64,000 bases of DNA from assembly GCA_028554795.2 (NCBI GenBank), contig CM068829.1:133178825-133242824 (forward strand). The letters are read 5' to 3'. The DNA comes from Sinohyriopsis cumingii (taxonomy: Eukaryota > Mollusca > Bivalvia > Unionida > Unionidae). Below, in pieces: positions 32,804 through 43,150 of the stretch. Below the pieces are notes generated by a model. That model saw only the letters and a program-made list of their open reading frames with translations, was not told where the DNA came from and did not search any database. How positions within the stretch are numbered: the stretch's first letter is position 1; the number at the start of each line of letters is the position of its first letter. Made by a program: the position numbers and the translations under genes.

Positions 32804-35800
32804 ATGAAACGATCCAATTCATTTGAGAAGAAAGTAAGACGCAGAAACGTGATCTATCGCCTCGTACCAGAGCTGAAGTCTTGGCACAAATTCATGCCAG
32901 TGATTTTGAAGAGGACATGAGTGAACCAGAATCCAAACCCTCTAAACAAAGTTCGCCACCCTTAGAAAACCCTGAAAAATACTATTCAATTCGAGAGACC
33001 GAAAAGCGCTCCTCTAGAAAATTTAGAACCACGGCTTACAAATACACGGTGAAGTTTAAAGATTTCAAGGCTGAAGTACCGTTAGAGAAAGCAGAAGGGT
33101 TCATCACCGGGGTGTGGGATTCTTTGCTCACCACACTCAAGCGACAATGTCAACCCAAAGAAGACGATTGCTTGAGACTCTCCATACAACACGACGGTTT
33201 GAAATCCCCTGTTTGGATCGAGTTTAGCACCCCTGCAGAATTGACCGCTTCCAAAGTCATGGGCAAAATTCAACACGTACAACAATCCAATGACCAGTTT
33301 GACATCACCGATGGAAAAGCCACACTGGACATGACCCACGTCTCTCCTCCTCAAGGGACTGGACGTAAAAAGATGTTCTTGGTGGACGAGCTTCGCAGCA
33401 TTAAAACAAGTCTCGTCCGAATTCACAACCCTCAAGACCAGATGTGTTTAGCCAGGGCTATCGTGGTGGGACGAACCTATGCCAACAAAAACGACACGGT
33501 AGAATGGAAAAGAGCCTGGGAGAATATTCGAAAATCGGACCGAGCCAAACAACGAAGTGAAGCAGAAGTCCTGTTGCAACAAGCCGACATGCCCAAAGAC
33601 ACACCCTGTGGCATTCCTGAAATGCAAAAATTGCAAGATGTCCTAGCTCCACGATACACCTTGAAAGTGTACCCTCAAGAAGGGCGCGGACCTCTGTTGT
33701 TTCGAGGGAAAGACTTTAAGGACGGAAAATACATTCATGTCTTTTATCACGATGACCATTTCGATACCATTACCAGTATCACTGCATTCCTGGGATACGG
33801 TTATTACTGTGAGAAATGTGACTATGGTTATAACAATCGAGAGCAACACAAGCATTGCGGATCGAAATGCTCAGGATATTTGGCCTCTCCACCCTGTCTG
33901 AGCGAAGGACCAGTGCATTGTTCAACTTGTCTGCGCACGTTTATCAGCCCTACCTGTTCCCAAGCAACATTTGAAGACGCAAGGTTCACAGCAGAAATGT
34001 GCTTGTCAACTGCTGCGATTGTGCCCTACGTGTGGACAAGGTCTACGTACCAATAGTACCAAGGCACACGTATGTTCAGGAAAGAAAAAATGTCACATTT
34101 GTCACCACATCGTGGACTTGGAACACCAATGCTACGTGCGAAAATACCAACCCCCACCCGAGAAAGAGGATGGACACAAGAAGAAAGGCAATTACATGTT
34201 TTTCGATTTTGAATGCATGCCAGAAACTGCCATTCACATTCCTAATTTCTGCGTGGCTCATGGAGCGTGCGAGAAGTGCATTCAAGAACCTATCTTCAAT
34301 CATTGCCCTCACTGCAGCAAGATTCCCGGAGGGCGTGAAAAAATCTTTCGGGGACCGAACACGCTAGCCGATTTTGCCCAATGGGTCTTAGACCCCATCG
34401 ACAAGACGTGGAGCCAAGAGGACATCGAACGTTACGGAGATTATCATCGTCATGCCACAGTGATGGCTCACAATTTCTCCGGATACGATGGACAGTTTCT
34501 TTTGAGATACTATACGGAACAAGGCACCGAACGTCCTAAAGTCACTTTGAACGGAGACAAAATCATTTTCATGCAAGTGGGACAAGTGCAGTTTAAAGAT
34601 TCGATGAGTTACTTAGCCATGTCTTTGAGTCGAATGCCTAAAACATTTGGAATGACAGAAATGGCTAAAGGATACTTTCCACACTTTTTCAATACGGAAG
34701 CCATTCTATCCCATTTGCCTGAGGCTCACTATTACGACCCTGACAACATGCGTACCGAACAACGAGAAGCTTTCTACGCTTGGTACCAGGCTCACGCCTC
34801 CGACCCTTTCGACTTTCAGGAAGAAATGTTAAAGTATTGTCGTTCCGACGTGGACATTTTACGGCGTTGCTGTTGAAAATTTCGAGAACTGTTCATGGAA
34901 CACGGAGGGGTCGATCCTTTGAAAGAAGCTTGCACCATTGCCAAAGCGTGTTCCTTAGTGTACCGGCAACGATTCATGCCTGAAAACAGCGTAGCTGTCA
35001 TCAGTCCTCAAACGACCAACTATGTCAAACGTCAATACTCGGTCAAAGCCCTACGCTGGTTACATTACTTGTGCGACAAGGAAGACAAGTAGATTCAGCA
35101 TGCCCGCAACGGAGTGGGCGAAAAGACCATCGGAACGCATTCGGTCGATGGTTGGGACTTAGAAAACCCCAAGATCGTGTACGAGTTTAACGGTTGCTTA
35201 TTTCACTGATGTCCCGTCTGTTATCCTGACCGTGGCACTAAAAATCAGTTTTTACAACGAACCATGGAACACTTGTACCAGGCCACTTGTCAGCGACGCC
35301 TAAAGTTAGAACAGGAAGGATACCAAGTTGTGGAAATGTGGGAACACGAATACGATCACAGTTTGAAAACCGATCCCGAGTTTAAAAGCATCGTGGAAAG
35401 TTACCAGTTCATGGACCCCCTGAACCCAATGGATAGTTTGTACGGAGGAAGAACCAATGCCACCTGTTTGCTGTACCAAGCCGACGAAGAGAAAGGAGAA
35501 GAAATCAAATACTTGGACGTGTGTTCGCTGTATCCCTACGTATGCAAATATTGTCGCTTTCCTGCAGGGCACCCACAATTGTTCACGGAACACATCGACC
35601 TGAAAAACATTTGACAATACGAAGGCTTGATCAAGTGCAAAGTTTTGCCTCCCAAGGACTTGTACCATCCCGTGTTACCTCACCATTGTCAAGGCAAACT
35701 GATGTTTCCTTTGTGCCGTACTTGTGCCGAAACGTGCAACCAAGATCAACCTTGCCACCACACCCAGGAAGAACGCGCCTTGACGGGGACGTGGGTCAAC

Positions 35801-36872
35801 GTAGAATTGTTCAAAGCTCTGGACATGGGATACCAACTGTTAGAAGTGTACGAAATTTGTCACTTTCCCAAGACACAACAATATCACAAGGGTGACCCCA
35901 CGCAGAAAGGCATTTTCGCCGACTACGTGGATGCCTTTTTGAAACTGAAACAAGAAGCCAGTGGCTATCCTTCCTGGTGTCACACTCCCGAAGACCAAAA
36001 GACATTCAAAGAGAAATACTGGGCACAAGAAGGCATTACTTTAGAACACATCGAGGAAAACAAAGGCAGGCGATCATTTGCCAAAGTGATGTTAAATTGC
36101 TTGTGGGGTAAAATGGCACAACGTCCGTGTTTACCCAAGACGAAGTATTTGACAGAACCTTCCCGCTACTTTCAGATGATTCACGACAAAACCAAATTCA
36201 TGAAACACGTGGACGTCGTTCGCGAGGATTTGATCTTGGTCAATTACGAAGAAGATCTGGACTTTGTACAAGAAGACCCTTTTGGAAATGTCATCATTGC
36301 GGCTTACGTGACAGCTCATGCTCGCTTAAAATTGTATGAAGCTTTAGAACTGTTAGGGGAACGCGTCCTGTACTTTGACACGGACAGTTGCATTTACATC
36401 CATCACCCGAGTCAACAGCACCCTGACATCGAAATAGACCGTTTAGGAGCCTGGACAGACGAGCATCCCGACGACAAGTTTCGTCAGTGGCGGTCCAAAA
36501 AATTGCGGCTACGAATACCGGGACCCACAAGGAGAAGTGTACACGAAGTGTAAAGTGAAAGGATTGACTCTGAATTATCGTACCAGTCGTGTGGTCAACT
36601 TTGGGGTATTGAAAGAAGCCTTGCAGTCTGGAGAGGATGAACACTTTAAAGTGACCACCTATCAACCCAACAAGACTGTACGTTTACCCACTCACCAAAT
36701 CGTCAGTCGACCCTTAGAAAAAGTCTATCAAATCGTGTACCAGAAGCGGGTGCGACTTCCCAATCATTTCACCTTACCGTATGGACACGTCGGTATTGGT
36801 CTGTATATAAAAAGGAACCCTAGGCAAGATCGATGGTTCATTGTGACTACCAAGACCAAGCGAACAAGATGA
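32804..36872 (+). pseudogene. Protein-primed family B DNA polymerase (Polinton PolB), broken
   Basis: The replicase of the element. The N-terminus has a module starting RKFRTTAYKYTVKFKDF, followed by a Cys-rich zinc-binding region (about 33800-34130). Exonuclease motifs: FFDFEC (ExoI, about 34199), AHNFSGYD (ExoII, 34466-34489), YCRSDVD (ExoIII, 34835-34855). Polymerase motifs: DVCSLYP (A, 35516-35536), KVMLNCLWG (B, 36083-36109), YFDTDS (C, 36371-36388). All catalytic motifs are still readable. Lesions: one-base frame changes near 32830, 33960 and 36480, and stops TGA 34874, TAG 35090, TGA 35207, TGA 35612. The start is the TATA-proximal ATG 32804; ATG 32917 is an alternative. The length of about 1,350 codons suits the family. 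Confidence 0.92.
36804..36813 (+). promoter_or_regulatory. TATA box of the BIR gene
   Basis: TATATAAAAA inside the 3' end of the polymerase frame, about 55 bases before ATG 36869. Confidence 0.5.
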
Positions 36873-37504
36873 ATACTTTCAGAGAAACACAAAACAAGTT
36901 TAGAAAGGCACAATTCAAGTTTGGGGCTTCTGAAGTGGAATGCGATTGTGAGCCTTGCGATGGGAACGATGCTGTACGCTGTGACCTTAGCGATGCCGTA
37001 AAGCATCATGGGAACTTTGTTCTCACTACCCCTATCATGGAAAGTGATGCTGTGCGTGTCAAACCTGAGGGATGCGAAAGCGATGCCGCTCGTCCTCTTG
37101 GACATTTTACTGGGTTTCGTTTTAAAGGTGGATGTTCACCTTCACGTCTACCTCCCTACGGATGTCATCCAGCCCTGAGCAAACTCCTATCCATGTCACC
37201 CAACCCTCATCGAAACGAACCTGTGAAAGGCGAATATTCGTTTCCTGTGCGTTTGTCGGAATACTGCGACTTTGAAAATCGTCTTCAATCGTTCAAAAGA
37301 AAATGACCTAAGTATCTCGTCGGACCGACCCCCGAAGAATTAGCCAGAGCCGGATTGTTCTCCTTGGGCGAAGGAGATAAAGTCAAGTGCTTCAGTTGCG
37401 GTGTTTCACTTCACCACTGGGAACCACAAGGTTCGGCCTACGTAGAACATGCTCGATGGTCACCGAATTGTCATTACTTACCCTTAGTGGGACCGAGACA
37501 TTGA
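36869..37504 (+). pseudogene. BIR-domain (inhibitor-of-apoptosis-like) protein with one in-frame TGA
   Basis: A frame of 211 codons from ATG 36869 to TGA 37502, broken by TGA at 37304. The C-terminal part after the stop holds the zinc core of a baculovirus-IAP repeat: CFSCGVSLHHWEPQ...VEH......C, spacing CX2CX16HX6C exactly, with the usual Trp and Glu-His. The internal TGA falls in the conserved front part of the BIR. The N-terminal 125 residues are Cys/Asp-rich with repeats of a DAV/DAA motif and are not recognised; no RING follows. BIR proteins block caspases or signal in innate immunity and are often acquired by large DNA viruses. The gene has its own TATA. As written it yields only the N-terminal half. 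Confidence 0.75.
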
Positions 37505-37526
37505 AGTAACTTACCATAATCTGTTT

Positions 37527-37895
37527 ATGGATACTTTACAACAGAACATTCGCACTTTGCCTGTGGAGTTGAGAGAAAGGATTTACCGAGAGCTGGTCAA
37601 AATACAAGTGAAACGTAAAGAACAATTGTATCCGTTACGTCACCGGTGTTCGAACCACTGGTACCTGAATGCTATACAAGGACTGATTCAGTTGAAAGTG
37701 TTCCATTGGACAGACATTGATCAACGATCCCCTAGTTTTAAAAAGGATTGGTTTGCTATTGATGATTCCAAGACGAAACATCTAGACAAACTCTGACGTT
37801 TCGGTTACAGTATGCAAGATGTAGATTCCCTACTGGAGAACGAAGATGTCTAGTTAGAAAGTACCTTTATTGCTTCCGAAACAAAGAGACTATAA
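37527..37895 (+). pseudogene. Unidentified accessory gene with F-box-like N-terminus
   Basis: From ATG 37527 one frame runs to TAA 37893 (122 codons) and is cut by TGA 37794 and TAG 37851. The N-terminus TLPVELRERIYRELVKIQ has the Leu-Pro...Leu...Ile...Leu spacing of an F-box helix, which is suggestive only. The middle is Trp/Lys-rich. The last codons overlap the TATA box of the next gene. There is no family match that I can defend; its place beside the BIR gene suggests a host-interaction role (inference). Confidence 0.4.
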
Positions 37896-37897
37896 AA
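37891..37897 (+). promoter_or_regulatory. TATA box
   Basis: TATAAAA overlapping the end of the preceding frame. The first ATG (37908) is only 11 bases beyond it, so translation of the next gene probably starts further downstream. Confidence 0.4.
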
Positions 37898-37907
37898 TCA
37901 GGAATCC

Positions 37908-38643
37908 ATGCCACGGCTTATGTCACATGTAATTGAACAGATTCCGTGGAAGTAACTCAATGACCATATTCAAACCGTGGATCATTACCATCGATTATTA
38001 CAAGAACTGTATCCATTCAATTTGGGTCGACAAGTGGTGTGTGTCTTAGTGACTTGTTTTCTGGGATTTCGTTTACCAGCCGATTCCTTGTGGACTCTTT
38101 ACGAACAGTACTTACCACCCCAATGGCCTTAAATGGCCACGAAAGACTCCTTTTGCTCAAAGCCTTGCGTTTTCATCTGGATACTTCTCGACCTGTACGG
38201 GAAAAAAAGATTCGTCAACTTTTAGCTACCGAAGACGTGTATGACGATGTGTGTGTAGCTTTTGACTTACACCCCCATTGGACAGATGTCCGTGACTGGA
38301 AAAAAGGGGGTTTTGAGGCTTGGACCCAAGAAGTGGCCCAGTATGCACGAGAGTTGTTCAAGGAAAAAAGTTACTTTTCAACCTGTGTTAGTGACAGTGC
38401 CAGAAGAACCCGTCACCAGAAGAACCCGTCACCCAGGACAGGACTGTCGTGGACATGCCTGAAAGACCCTTTCGGGAGGACACTTGTGTGACCTTACCCC
38501 CTAAAGAACTGGTCAGAACATTACCCAAAACATGTTGTACAGACACTTGTGTTTATTCCACGTTGATGGTTATCATGTGCCTTTTATCGTTGTACTTAAG
38601 CCTTTGGCTTTTATGTATTTTTGTCTTTCGTATTCATGTTTAA
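37908..38643 (+). pseudogene. Accessory protein with C-terminal membrane anchor, multiply broken
   Basis: Coding text continues through all three frames: an early segment with HYHRLLQELYPFNLG (stop TAA 37953 before it), then a helical part with ERLLLLKALRFHLDTSRPVR and FDLHPHWTDVRDWKKGGFEA, then a Pro/Val/Thr-rich part, then a Cys-rich turn and a final hydrophobic helix (about 38560-38637, MVIMCLLSLYLSLWLLCIFV) before TAA 38641. At least three frame changes occur, one near a 16-base tandem duplication (about 38400-38432). The tail-anchored layout could fit a host-directed membrane protein, but no family is recognised. Confidence 0.45.
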
Positions 38644-38672
38644 AACATTCAATAAGCGTGTCCTGAAAAAAG

Positions 38673-38680
38673 TATATAAA
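38673..38680 (+). promoter_or_regulatory. TATA box of the ATPase gene
   Basis: TATATAAA, 46 bases before ATG 38727. The leader after it (TCTCGTCTTGTCTG...GTGTCAC) resembles that of the next gene. Confidence 0.6.
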
Positions 38681-38726
38681 CTCTCGTCTTGTCTGTTTTC
38701 GTGTCACAAGTGACATTCCTAACACT

Positions 38727-39455
38727 ATGGCTACCTCTGCTGTCTCTGCTCCCTCTTCCTCTACTGTCAAAGTCATCGACGAACACTTAGATCGTGCCAG
38801 TTGGGAGGCTTTGTATCTTCGCCATCCCTTTAACATGCTCATTGCTGGACCTAGCGGTTCAGGCAAAACCGAATTCGTCAAACGCTTGATCGAACATAAA
38901 CATAATTTGATCGATCGACCACCTCAGCGCATCGTGTGGTGTTACACAGAGTGGCAATCGGCGTACAGCCTCTTGCGAGAAAGTCAAGGCGATTCCATCG
39001 TGTTTGTGGAAGGCATTCCTAAAGAAGACGAAGTCATCGTCTCTGACTCCCGTCAAACCCATTTGGTCATTTTCGACGACATGTTAGGAGAAGACGAAGA
39101 AGAAATTAAACTGTGGTTCACGCGCAAAGGGCATCATCGTAATGCCAGTGTCGTTTACATCACTCAAAATTTGTTTCAACAAAGTAAAGCCCATCGCACC
39201 ATCAGTCTCAATGCGCATTACGTGGTCTTGTTTAAAAGCCCTCGAGATAAATCGCAAGTGCAAGTCTTAGCCAAACAGTTAGGAACGCCTTGGCTGACTC
39301 AGGCGTACGACGATGCCACTCAAACGCCACACGCCTATTTACTCGTCGATTTGAAACCTACGCCCCCCGATGATTTGCGATTTCGTACCCACTTGTTTCA
39401 CCACTGGTGCCAGGACGGAGGGCCTGTCCTGTACACGTCTCCGTCCTCGACTTAA
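38727..39455 (+). CDS. Genome-packaging ATPase (FtsK/HerA superfamily), intact
   Basis: 242 codons, uninterrupted. Walker A GPSGSGKT at residues 41-48; Walker B HLVIFDDML at about residues 111-119 with the two Asp; then a sensor-like VVYITQNLF segment in which Gln/Asn follow a beta strand, as in the A32/FtsK-HerA packaging enzymes of Polintons, virophages and nucleocytoplasmic viruses. The role by family is translocation of the element's DNA into a capsid. Length and motif order are normal for Polinton ATPases. It has its own TATA. Confidence 0.93.
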   Translation: MATSAVSAPSSSTVKVIDEHLDRASWEALYLRHPFNMLIAGPSGSGKTEFVKRLIEHKHNLIDRPPQRIVWCYTEWQSAYSLLRESQGDSIVFVEGIPKEDEVIVSDSRQTHLVIFDDMLGEDEEEIKLWFTRKGHHRNASVVYITQNLFQQSKAHRTISLNAHYVVLFKSPRDKSQVQVLAKQLGTPWLTQAYDDATQTPHAYLLVDLKPTPPDDLRFRTHLFHHWCQDGGPVLYTSPSST

Positions 39456-39475
39456 CTTCATTCAACAAAAAAATC

Positions 39476-39483
39476 TATAAAAA
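39476..39483 (+). promoter_or_regulatory. TATA box
   Basis: TATAAAAA, 38 bases before ATG 39521, followed by a leader CCTTTTCGTCTGTCTCACAC like that of the ATPase gene. Confidence 0.6.
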
Positions 39484-39520
39484 CCTCAGACCCTTTTCGT
39501 CTGTCTCACACAACATCAAC

Positions 39521-40480
39521 ATGACGTCCCTTCAGTCGCATCTTCCCGTCAAATTGATTCGTGCCTTGTATGGCATCAGTCGAGAAAAAAATCCACAAAC
39601 ACGAGCTCGTGTCTTAGAAGCTAGTCTCAAAGAAGTCTTACGATGGTTCACGGTGACGGCATGTCAATTACTACAAGGGATCATTCAGATTCCTCATCAA
39701 ACCAAACGCTTTTTTGATCGAAACAAAGTTGCTTTGACCCAACTGGCCGATCCCCGCATCGACACTCAAACCAAAAAACAAATCATTTTGAAACCTGGAG
39801 GGAGCGGTACTCTAGCAGGGGTCATCATTCGCTCTCTCTTAAGATGGGATCCTAATGCCCCCAAAGTTCTCCCCAAGAAAGAAGTCAAACGAAGTTCCAA
39901 GAAGAAGAAAAAGACCAGGTCCCCAAGGAGACCCGTGACTCCAAGAACTTCTCCAGTGGCGGGACCCTCCTCTTACCAGTCACCACCCCGGAAAAAGAAA
40001 AGAAGCCCCCAGAAAAAGAAACAGAGAAAAAGTCCCCAGAAAAAGAAAAGCCCACAGAAGTAAACTAGTCGCAAGAGAGGCACTTCGGCCAGGACGCAGC
40101 CTCACACTCGCAAACCACGACCAGCAAAGGCGGTGACCGCGTCTCCGGTAGCCTCAGGTTCATTCACTTCTCCGTTGATGACACCAAGAACTGAAGAGTA
40201 CTTGGAGACGTTGATCACACCAAGAACTTCTCCGTTGATGACCCCAAGAACTTCCCCAGTGGCAGGACCCTCCAATTTAGTGGCAGCGGCTGCTGCTCAC
40301 AAAGCACCTTCTCCCAAAATCAAAGTCCAAGAGAGATCGGGCATGTTACAAAGTTTACTGGATTTGTCCAAGCAAGAACTGGCTCGATTTAGTCCGTTGC
40401 GTACCCCTGCACGACGTATCATGCCTGTCCTGAACTTGATACGACGTAAAGACAATCAGTGGCGACGCGTTCCAGTATAA
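39521..40480 (+). pseudogene. Basic Ser/Pro/Thr-rich virion-type protein with one in-frame TAA
   Basis: One frame from ATG 39521 to TAA 40478 (319 codons) with TAA at 40061 (codon 181). N-terminal 120 residues: helical, with RALYGISREKNPQTRARVLE and PGGSGTLAGVIIRSLLRWD. Then a strongly basic Lys/Ser/Pro stretch (SPRRPVTPRTSPVAGPSS, RKKKRSPQKKK), then after the stop a repeat of SPLMTPRTSPVAGPS-type units and a basic C-terminus. The composition fits a DNA-condensing or core protein. The family is not established. The first half alone may still be made. Confidence 0.55.
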
Positions 40481-40484
40481 AAAA
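40476..40484 (+). promoter_or_regulatory. TATA box overlapping the upstream stop codon
   Basis: TATAAAAAA, 46 bases before ATG 40531; its TAA is the stop of the preceding frame. Confidence 0.55.
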
Positions 40485-40530
40485 GGTCTGTGACCAAGTA
40501 GGGGTATCAGTGTTTTTGGTGCTCCTGAAG

Positions 40531-40935
40531 ATGTCACCCTCCAGAAAACATCCCTCTTCTAAACAACCCCAAGGAAAAAAAAGGAAGGGACTGCCTCCAC
40601 GTTTAGTCAAACATGGGGACATGTTATCTGTCCTGTCCAAAGCTTCTCCGCCCCTACGAAAAAAACTCATTCAAACAGCCTCCAAAGATGTCATCGATAC
40701 CGTGTGCGAATGTTGTTTGAACGTCTTGAAAGGTACGATCCCTTTGTCCAAACACCAAAAACAATGCTTAGGCAAACATCGTCACGTTCTTCGCCACATG
40801 GTTCAAAAGAAAATCCCCATTCGTCAAAAGAAGAAGTTGTTGGTCCAACGTGGAGGCATTTTACCCCTCTTGTTAGGCCCATTGTTGAAAGGAGTCTTGG
40901 GAACCATGTTGGGAAGACTGGTGGGAGCAAGATAA
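40531..40935 (+). CDS. Small basic protein with hydrophobic GG-LPLLL tail (core/membrane-active type)
   Basis: 134 codons, intact. A Lys/Arg-rich N-terminus (SSKQPQGKKRKGLPPRL), a central helix with two close Cys (VCECCLNVLKG), then RQKKKLLVQRGGILPLLLGP and LLKGVLGTMLGRLVG. A 'basic - QRGG(F/I)LPLLL - glycine-rich hydrophobic helix' C-terminus is common in small Polinton/adintovirus proteins compared with adenovirus core protein X. The role (genome condensation or membrane disruption) is inferred. It sits in the virion block. Confidence 0.6.
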   Translation: MSPSRKHPSSKQPQGKKRKGLPPRLVKHGDMLSVLSKASPPLRKKLIQTASKDVIDTVCECCLNVLKGTIPLSKHQKQCLGKHRHVLRHMVQKKIPIRQKKKLLVQRGGILPLLLGPLLKGVLGTMLGRLVGAR

Positions 40936-40984
40936 AAAGGCCCTCTGAAGTCCCAAGATCTCAGAATCGACCCTTGACAACCCC

Positions 40985-41611
40985 ATGGAAGGACGAAAAC
41001 TAGCTTTAGTGTCTTACAAACGATGGATGGAATTCCATCGTTGGCAAGAACAACACACCCCGCATTTACCTCCCAATCCCCATTTGAGCGAAATGTCCCA
41101 GTTACAGCATGAATTCCAGTCCTTGATGGATCGCAAAGATTTGTCCGAAACAGAAAAATCGCAAAAGTACGGTCAACTCTTGCAACGACTGCAACTCTTT
41201 CACCAGAAAGCTTTAGACGAAACAGCTCTACCCACTCTGAAAGATTTTAAGACCTTGATGAAAAGTTCAGCACCATCACCAGTACCACCACCACTACCAG
41301 TGACCAAGACAGAACAAGAAGAAGAAGAAGAAGGGTTTCAAACTCCACCAGAAAAAGTACGCAAGCTAACAACACCACCTACCTCCAGAATTGGATGGAT
41401 TAAAAAGATGATGACCACCCCTTCTTCATCACAAGAGAAAAAGAAAGTGAAGACAGAAGTGAAGACAGAAGTGAAACAAGAACCGATATCCCCTGTTCCG
41501 ACATCCTCCTCTGCGACATCAATTGCTGGTCGCACACGCAAAGCATTGCAATCCAAGAAAGTACCCCAAGAGAAAAAGAGTAGCATCTTCCAAGAGTGGG
41601 TACCTTATTAA
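40985..41611 (+). CDS. Polinton hypothetical protein with acidic/Pro-rich middle, intact
   Basis: 208 codons. N-terminal third: a helical domain LVSYKRWMEFHRWQE... and LQHEFQSLMDRKDLSETEKS with QKYGQLLQRL; the pattern 'M..(I/L)L.D..L...EK...Y...L.R' recurs in uncharacterised Polinton proteins. Middle: Pro/Thr-rich with a Glu run. C-terminal: KTEVKTEVKQEP, which holds overlapping psi-K-x-E SUMOylation-type motifs, then basic. Function unknown. It lies just upstream of the integrase with a 14-base gap. Confidence 0.6.
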   Translation: MEGRKLALVSYKRWMEFHRWQEQHTPHLPPNPHLSEMSQLQHEFQSLMDRKDLSETEKSQKYGQLLQRLQLFHQKALDETALPTLKDFKTLMKSSAPSPVPPPLPVTKTEQEEEEEGFQTPPEKVRKLTTPPTSRIGWIKKMMTTPSSSQEKKKVKTEVKTEVKQEPISPVPTSSSATSIAGRTRKALQSKKVPQEKKSSIFQEWVPY

Positions 41612-41625
41612 CACACAAACACAAA

Positions 41626-42734
41626 ATGGCAAAAGTGTTAGCCAGCATTTACTACGATCCCTCGCATCCTGCAGGTTACGCAGGAGTTCAAAAATTGTAT
41701 CGTGCTGCGAAAATGCGACTGAAAAGTCTCCGTTTACCTCAAGTGCAACGATGGTTGCAAGAACAAGCTACCTACACTTTACACAAACCCATTCGACACA
41801 AGTTTTCCAGAAGTCGCACCCAAGTGGAAGGCATCGATCATCAATGGCAAGCCGATTTAGCCGATGTCTCTCATTTGGCCAGCTACAATCGCGGCTACAA
41901 ATATTTGTTTTGTGTCATCGACGTCTTTTCAAATTTGCCTGGGTCGTACCCTTGAGTTCCAAATCGAGCAGCGAGTTAGTGCGAGCCCTGCAACGAGTGT
42001 TGAAACAAAGCGGTCGTCACCCTCTTCGATGGCAAACGGACAAAGGCACCGAATTTCTGAACCAAGCTTTCCAAAAAGAATTAAAGAAACGTGACATTCA
42101 TTTTTTTACCACCGAGAATCCCGAAACCACAACCAGCATCGTGGAACGTTTTCAACGCACTTTGAAAGAATGTATGTGGAAATATTTTACGCATCACCAC
42201 ACTCTGAACTACATCGACATCTTACCGCACCTGGTGCAAGCGTACAACCAATCTTACCATCGAAGCATCGGACGTGCCTCGCAAGACGTGACTCCCGAAA
42301 ACGAAGTGCTGGTGTTTGAGCGCATGTTTCGTACGTCCCCGACGAGGGCTGCCCCCAAGAAAAGTGGAGTGTTGACCGTATGAGATTGGGTACGCATTGG
42401 CAAAACCAAACGCACTTTTGACAAAGGTTACTTACCTAACTGGACGACCGAATTGTTTCGTGTCACTGGACGAGTGCATGGCCGTCATCCTGCCGTCTAT
42501 AAATTGGAAGACATGAACGGAGAAGTGCTCAAAGGAACGTTTTACTTACCCGAGTTACAACGTGCCACCAAAAAAGAAGACGACGTGTACGACATCGAAA
42601 GCATTCTCGAACGCAGAACCCGTAAAGTGGGCAAACGACGTGTCAAAGAAGTCAAAGTACGTTGGAAAGGATATCCACCCAGTTTTGATTCTTGGATCGA
42701 CGCTTCGCAAGTCATCGACTATAAAAAGAAGTGA
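41626..42734 (+). pseudogene. Retroviral-type integrase with C-terminal chromodomain, broken
   Basis: DDE-class integrase responsible for Polinton insertion. Catalytic core: first Asp in HQWQADLAD (codon at 41854), second Asp in QTDKGTEF (42039), Glu in SIVERF (42144), with 34 residues between the last two. A C-terminal chromodomain (about 42588-42731) shows VYDIESILERR and VKVRWKGYPPSFDSW; chromodomains bias integration toward marked chromatin. Lesions: a one-base frame change near 41930 between the first and second catalytic Asp, and TGA at 42381 between the core and chromodomain. The start is ATG 41626. Confidence 0.9.
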
Positions 42735-42739
42735 CCATC

Positions 42740-43150
42740 ATGCCCTTTCACACAGATTCAACTACGTCGACCACTCCTTCACCTAGTTCTTCTCTGCAAG
42801 ATTCACAAAAACAACCCTTGTGGGTGTGGTGTGGAGAACGTGTGCCTAATACGCAAATCGTCTTTTTCTGCCAAATCTTCGTGGTGTATTGTGTCATCGG
42901 GGCAGCCATCGCCAATTTGAGTTTGCAACAAGGAGACAAACAATTGTGGACCATTTTATTGAGCAGTTGCATCGGTTACCTGCTTCCCAATCCCTCCCTG
43001 AAATTCTCCTCGAACGGGAACCACGGGAACCTTGTGTCCAGTGTCAGTGCCAGTCACCACTCCAACAACAACAATAACCCCATTTTGGGCGGAGACACGC
43101 CTCTGACGTCCAGTAACCCCTCGGACAGCCACATAACTCTGGAATTATGA
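42740..43150 (+). CDS. Two-helix membrane protein conserved in Polintons, intact
   Basis: 136 codons. Two hydrophobic segments, IVFFCQIFVVYCVIGAAIA and LWTILLSSCIGYLLPNP, separated by NLSLQQGDKQ; the signature 'NLx...LWxxLLSSxxGYLLPxP' is familiar from Polinton and adintovirus membrane proteins. The N-terminus is Ser/Thr-rich, and the C-terminus has an Asn run then Ser/Thr. Its stop overlaps the start of the minor capsid gene (ATGA), which suggests coupled expression. The exact virion role is unknown. Confidence 0.7.
   Translation: MPFHTDSTTSTTPSPSSSLQDSQKQPLWVWCGERVPNTQIVFFCQIFVVYCVIGAAIANLSLQQGDKQLWTILLSSCIGYLLPNPSLKFSSNGNHGNLVSSVSASHHSNNNNNPILGGDTPLTSSNPSDSHITLEL

Noticed and set aside
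33082..36665. Many minus-strand frames of 60-123 codons under the polymerase gene
   Set aside because: Antisense shadows of a higher-GC coding region; plus-strand motifs identify the real gene.
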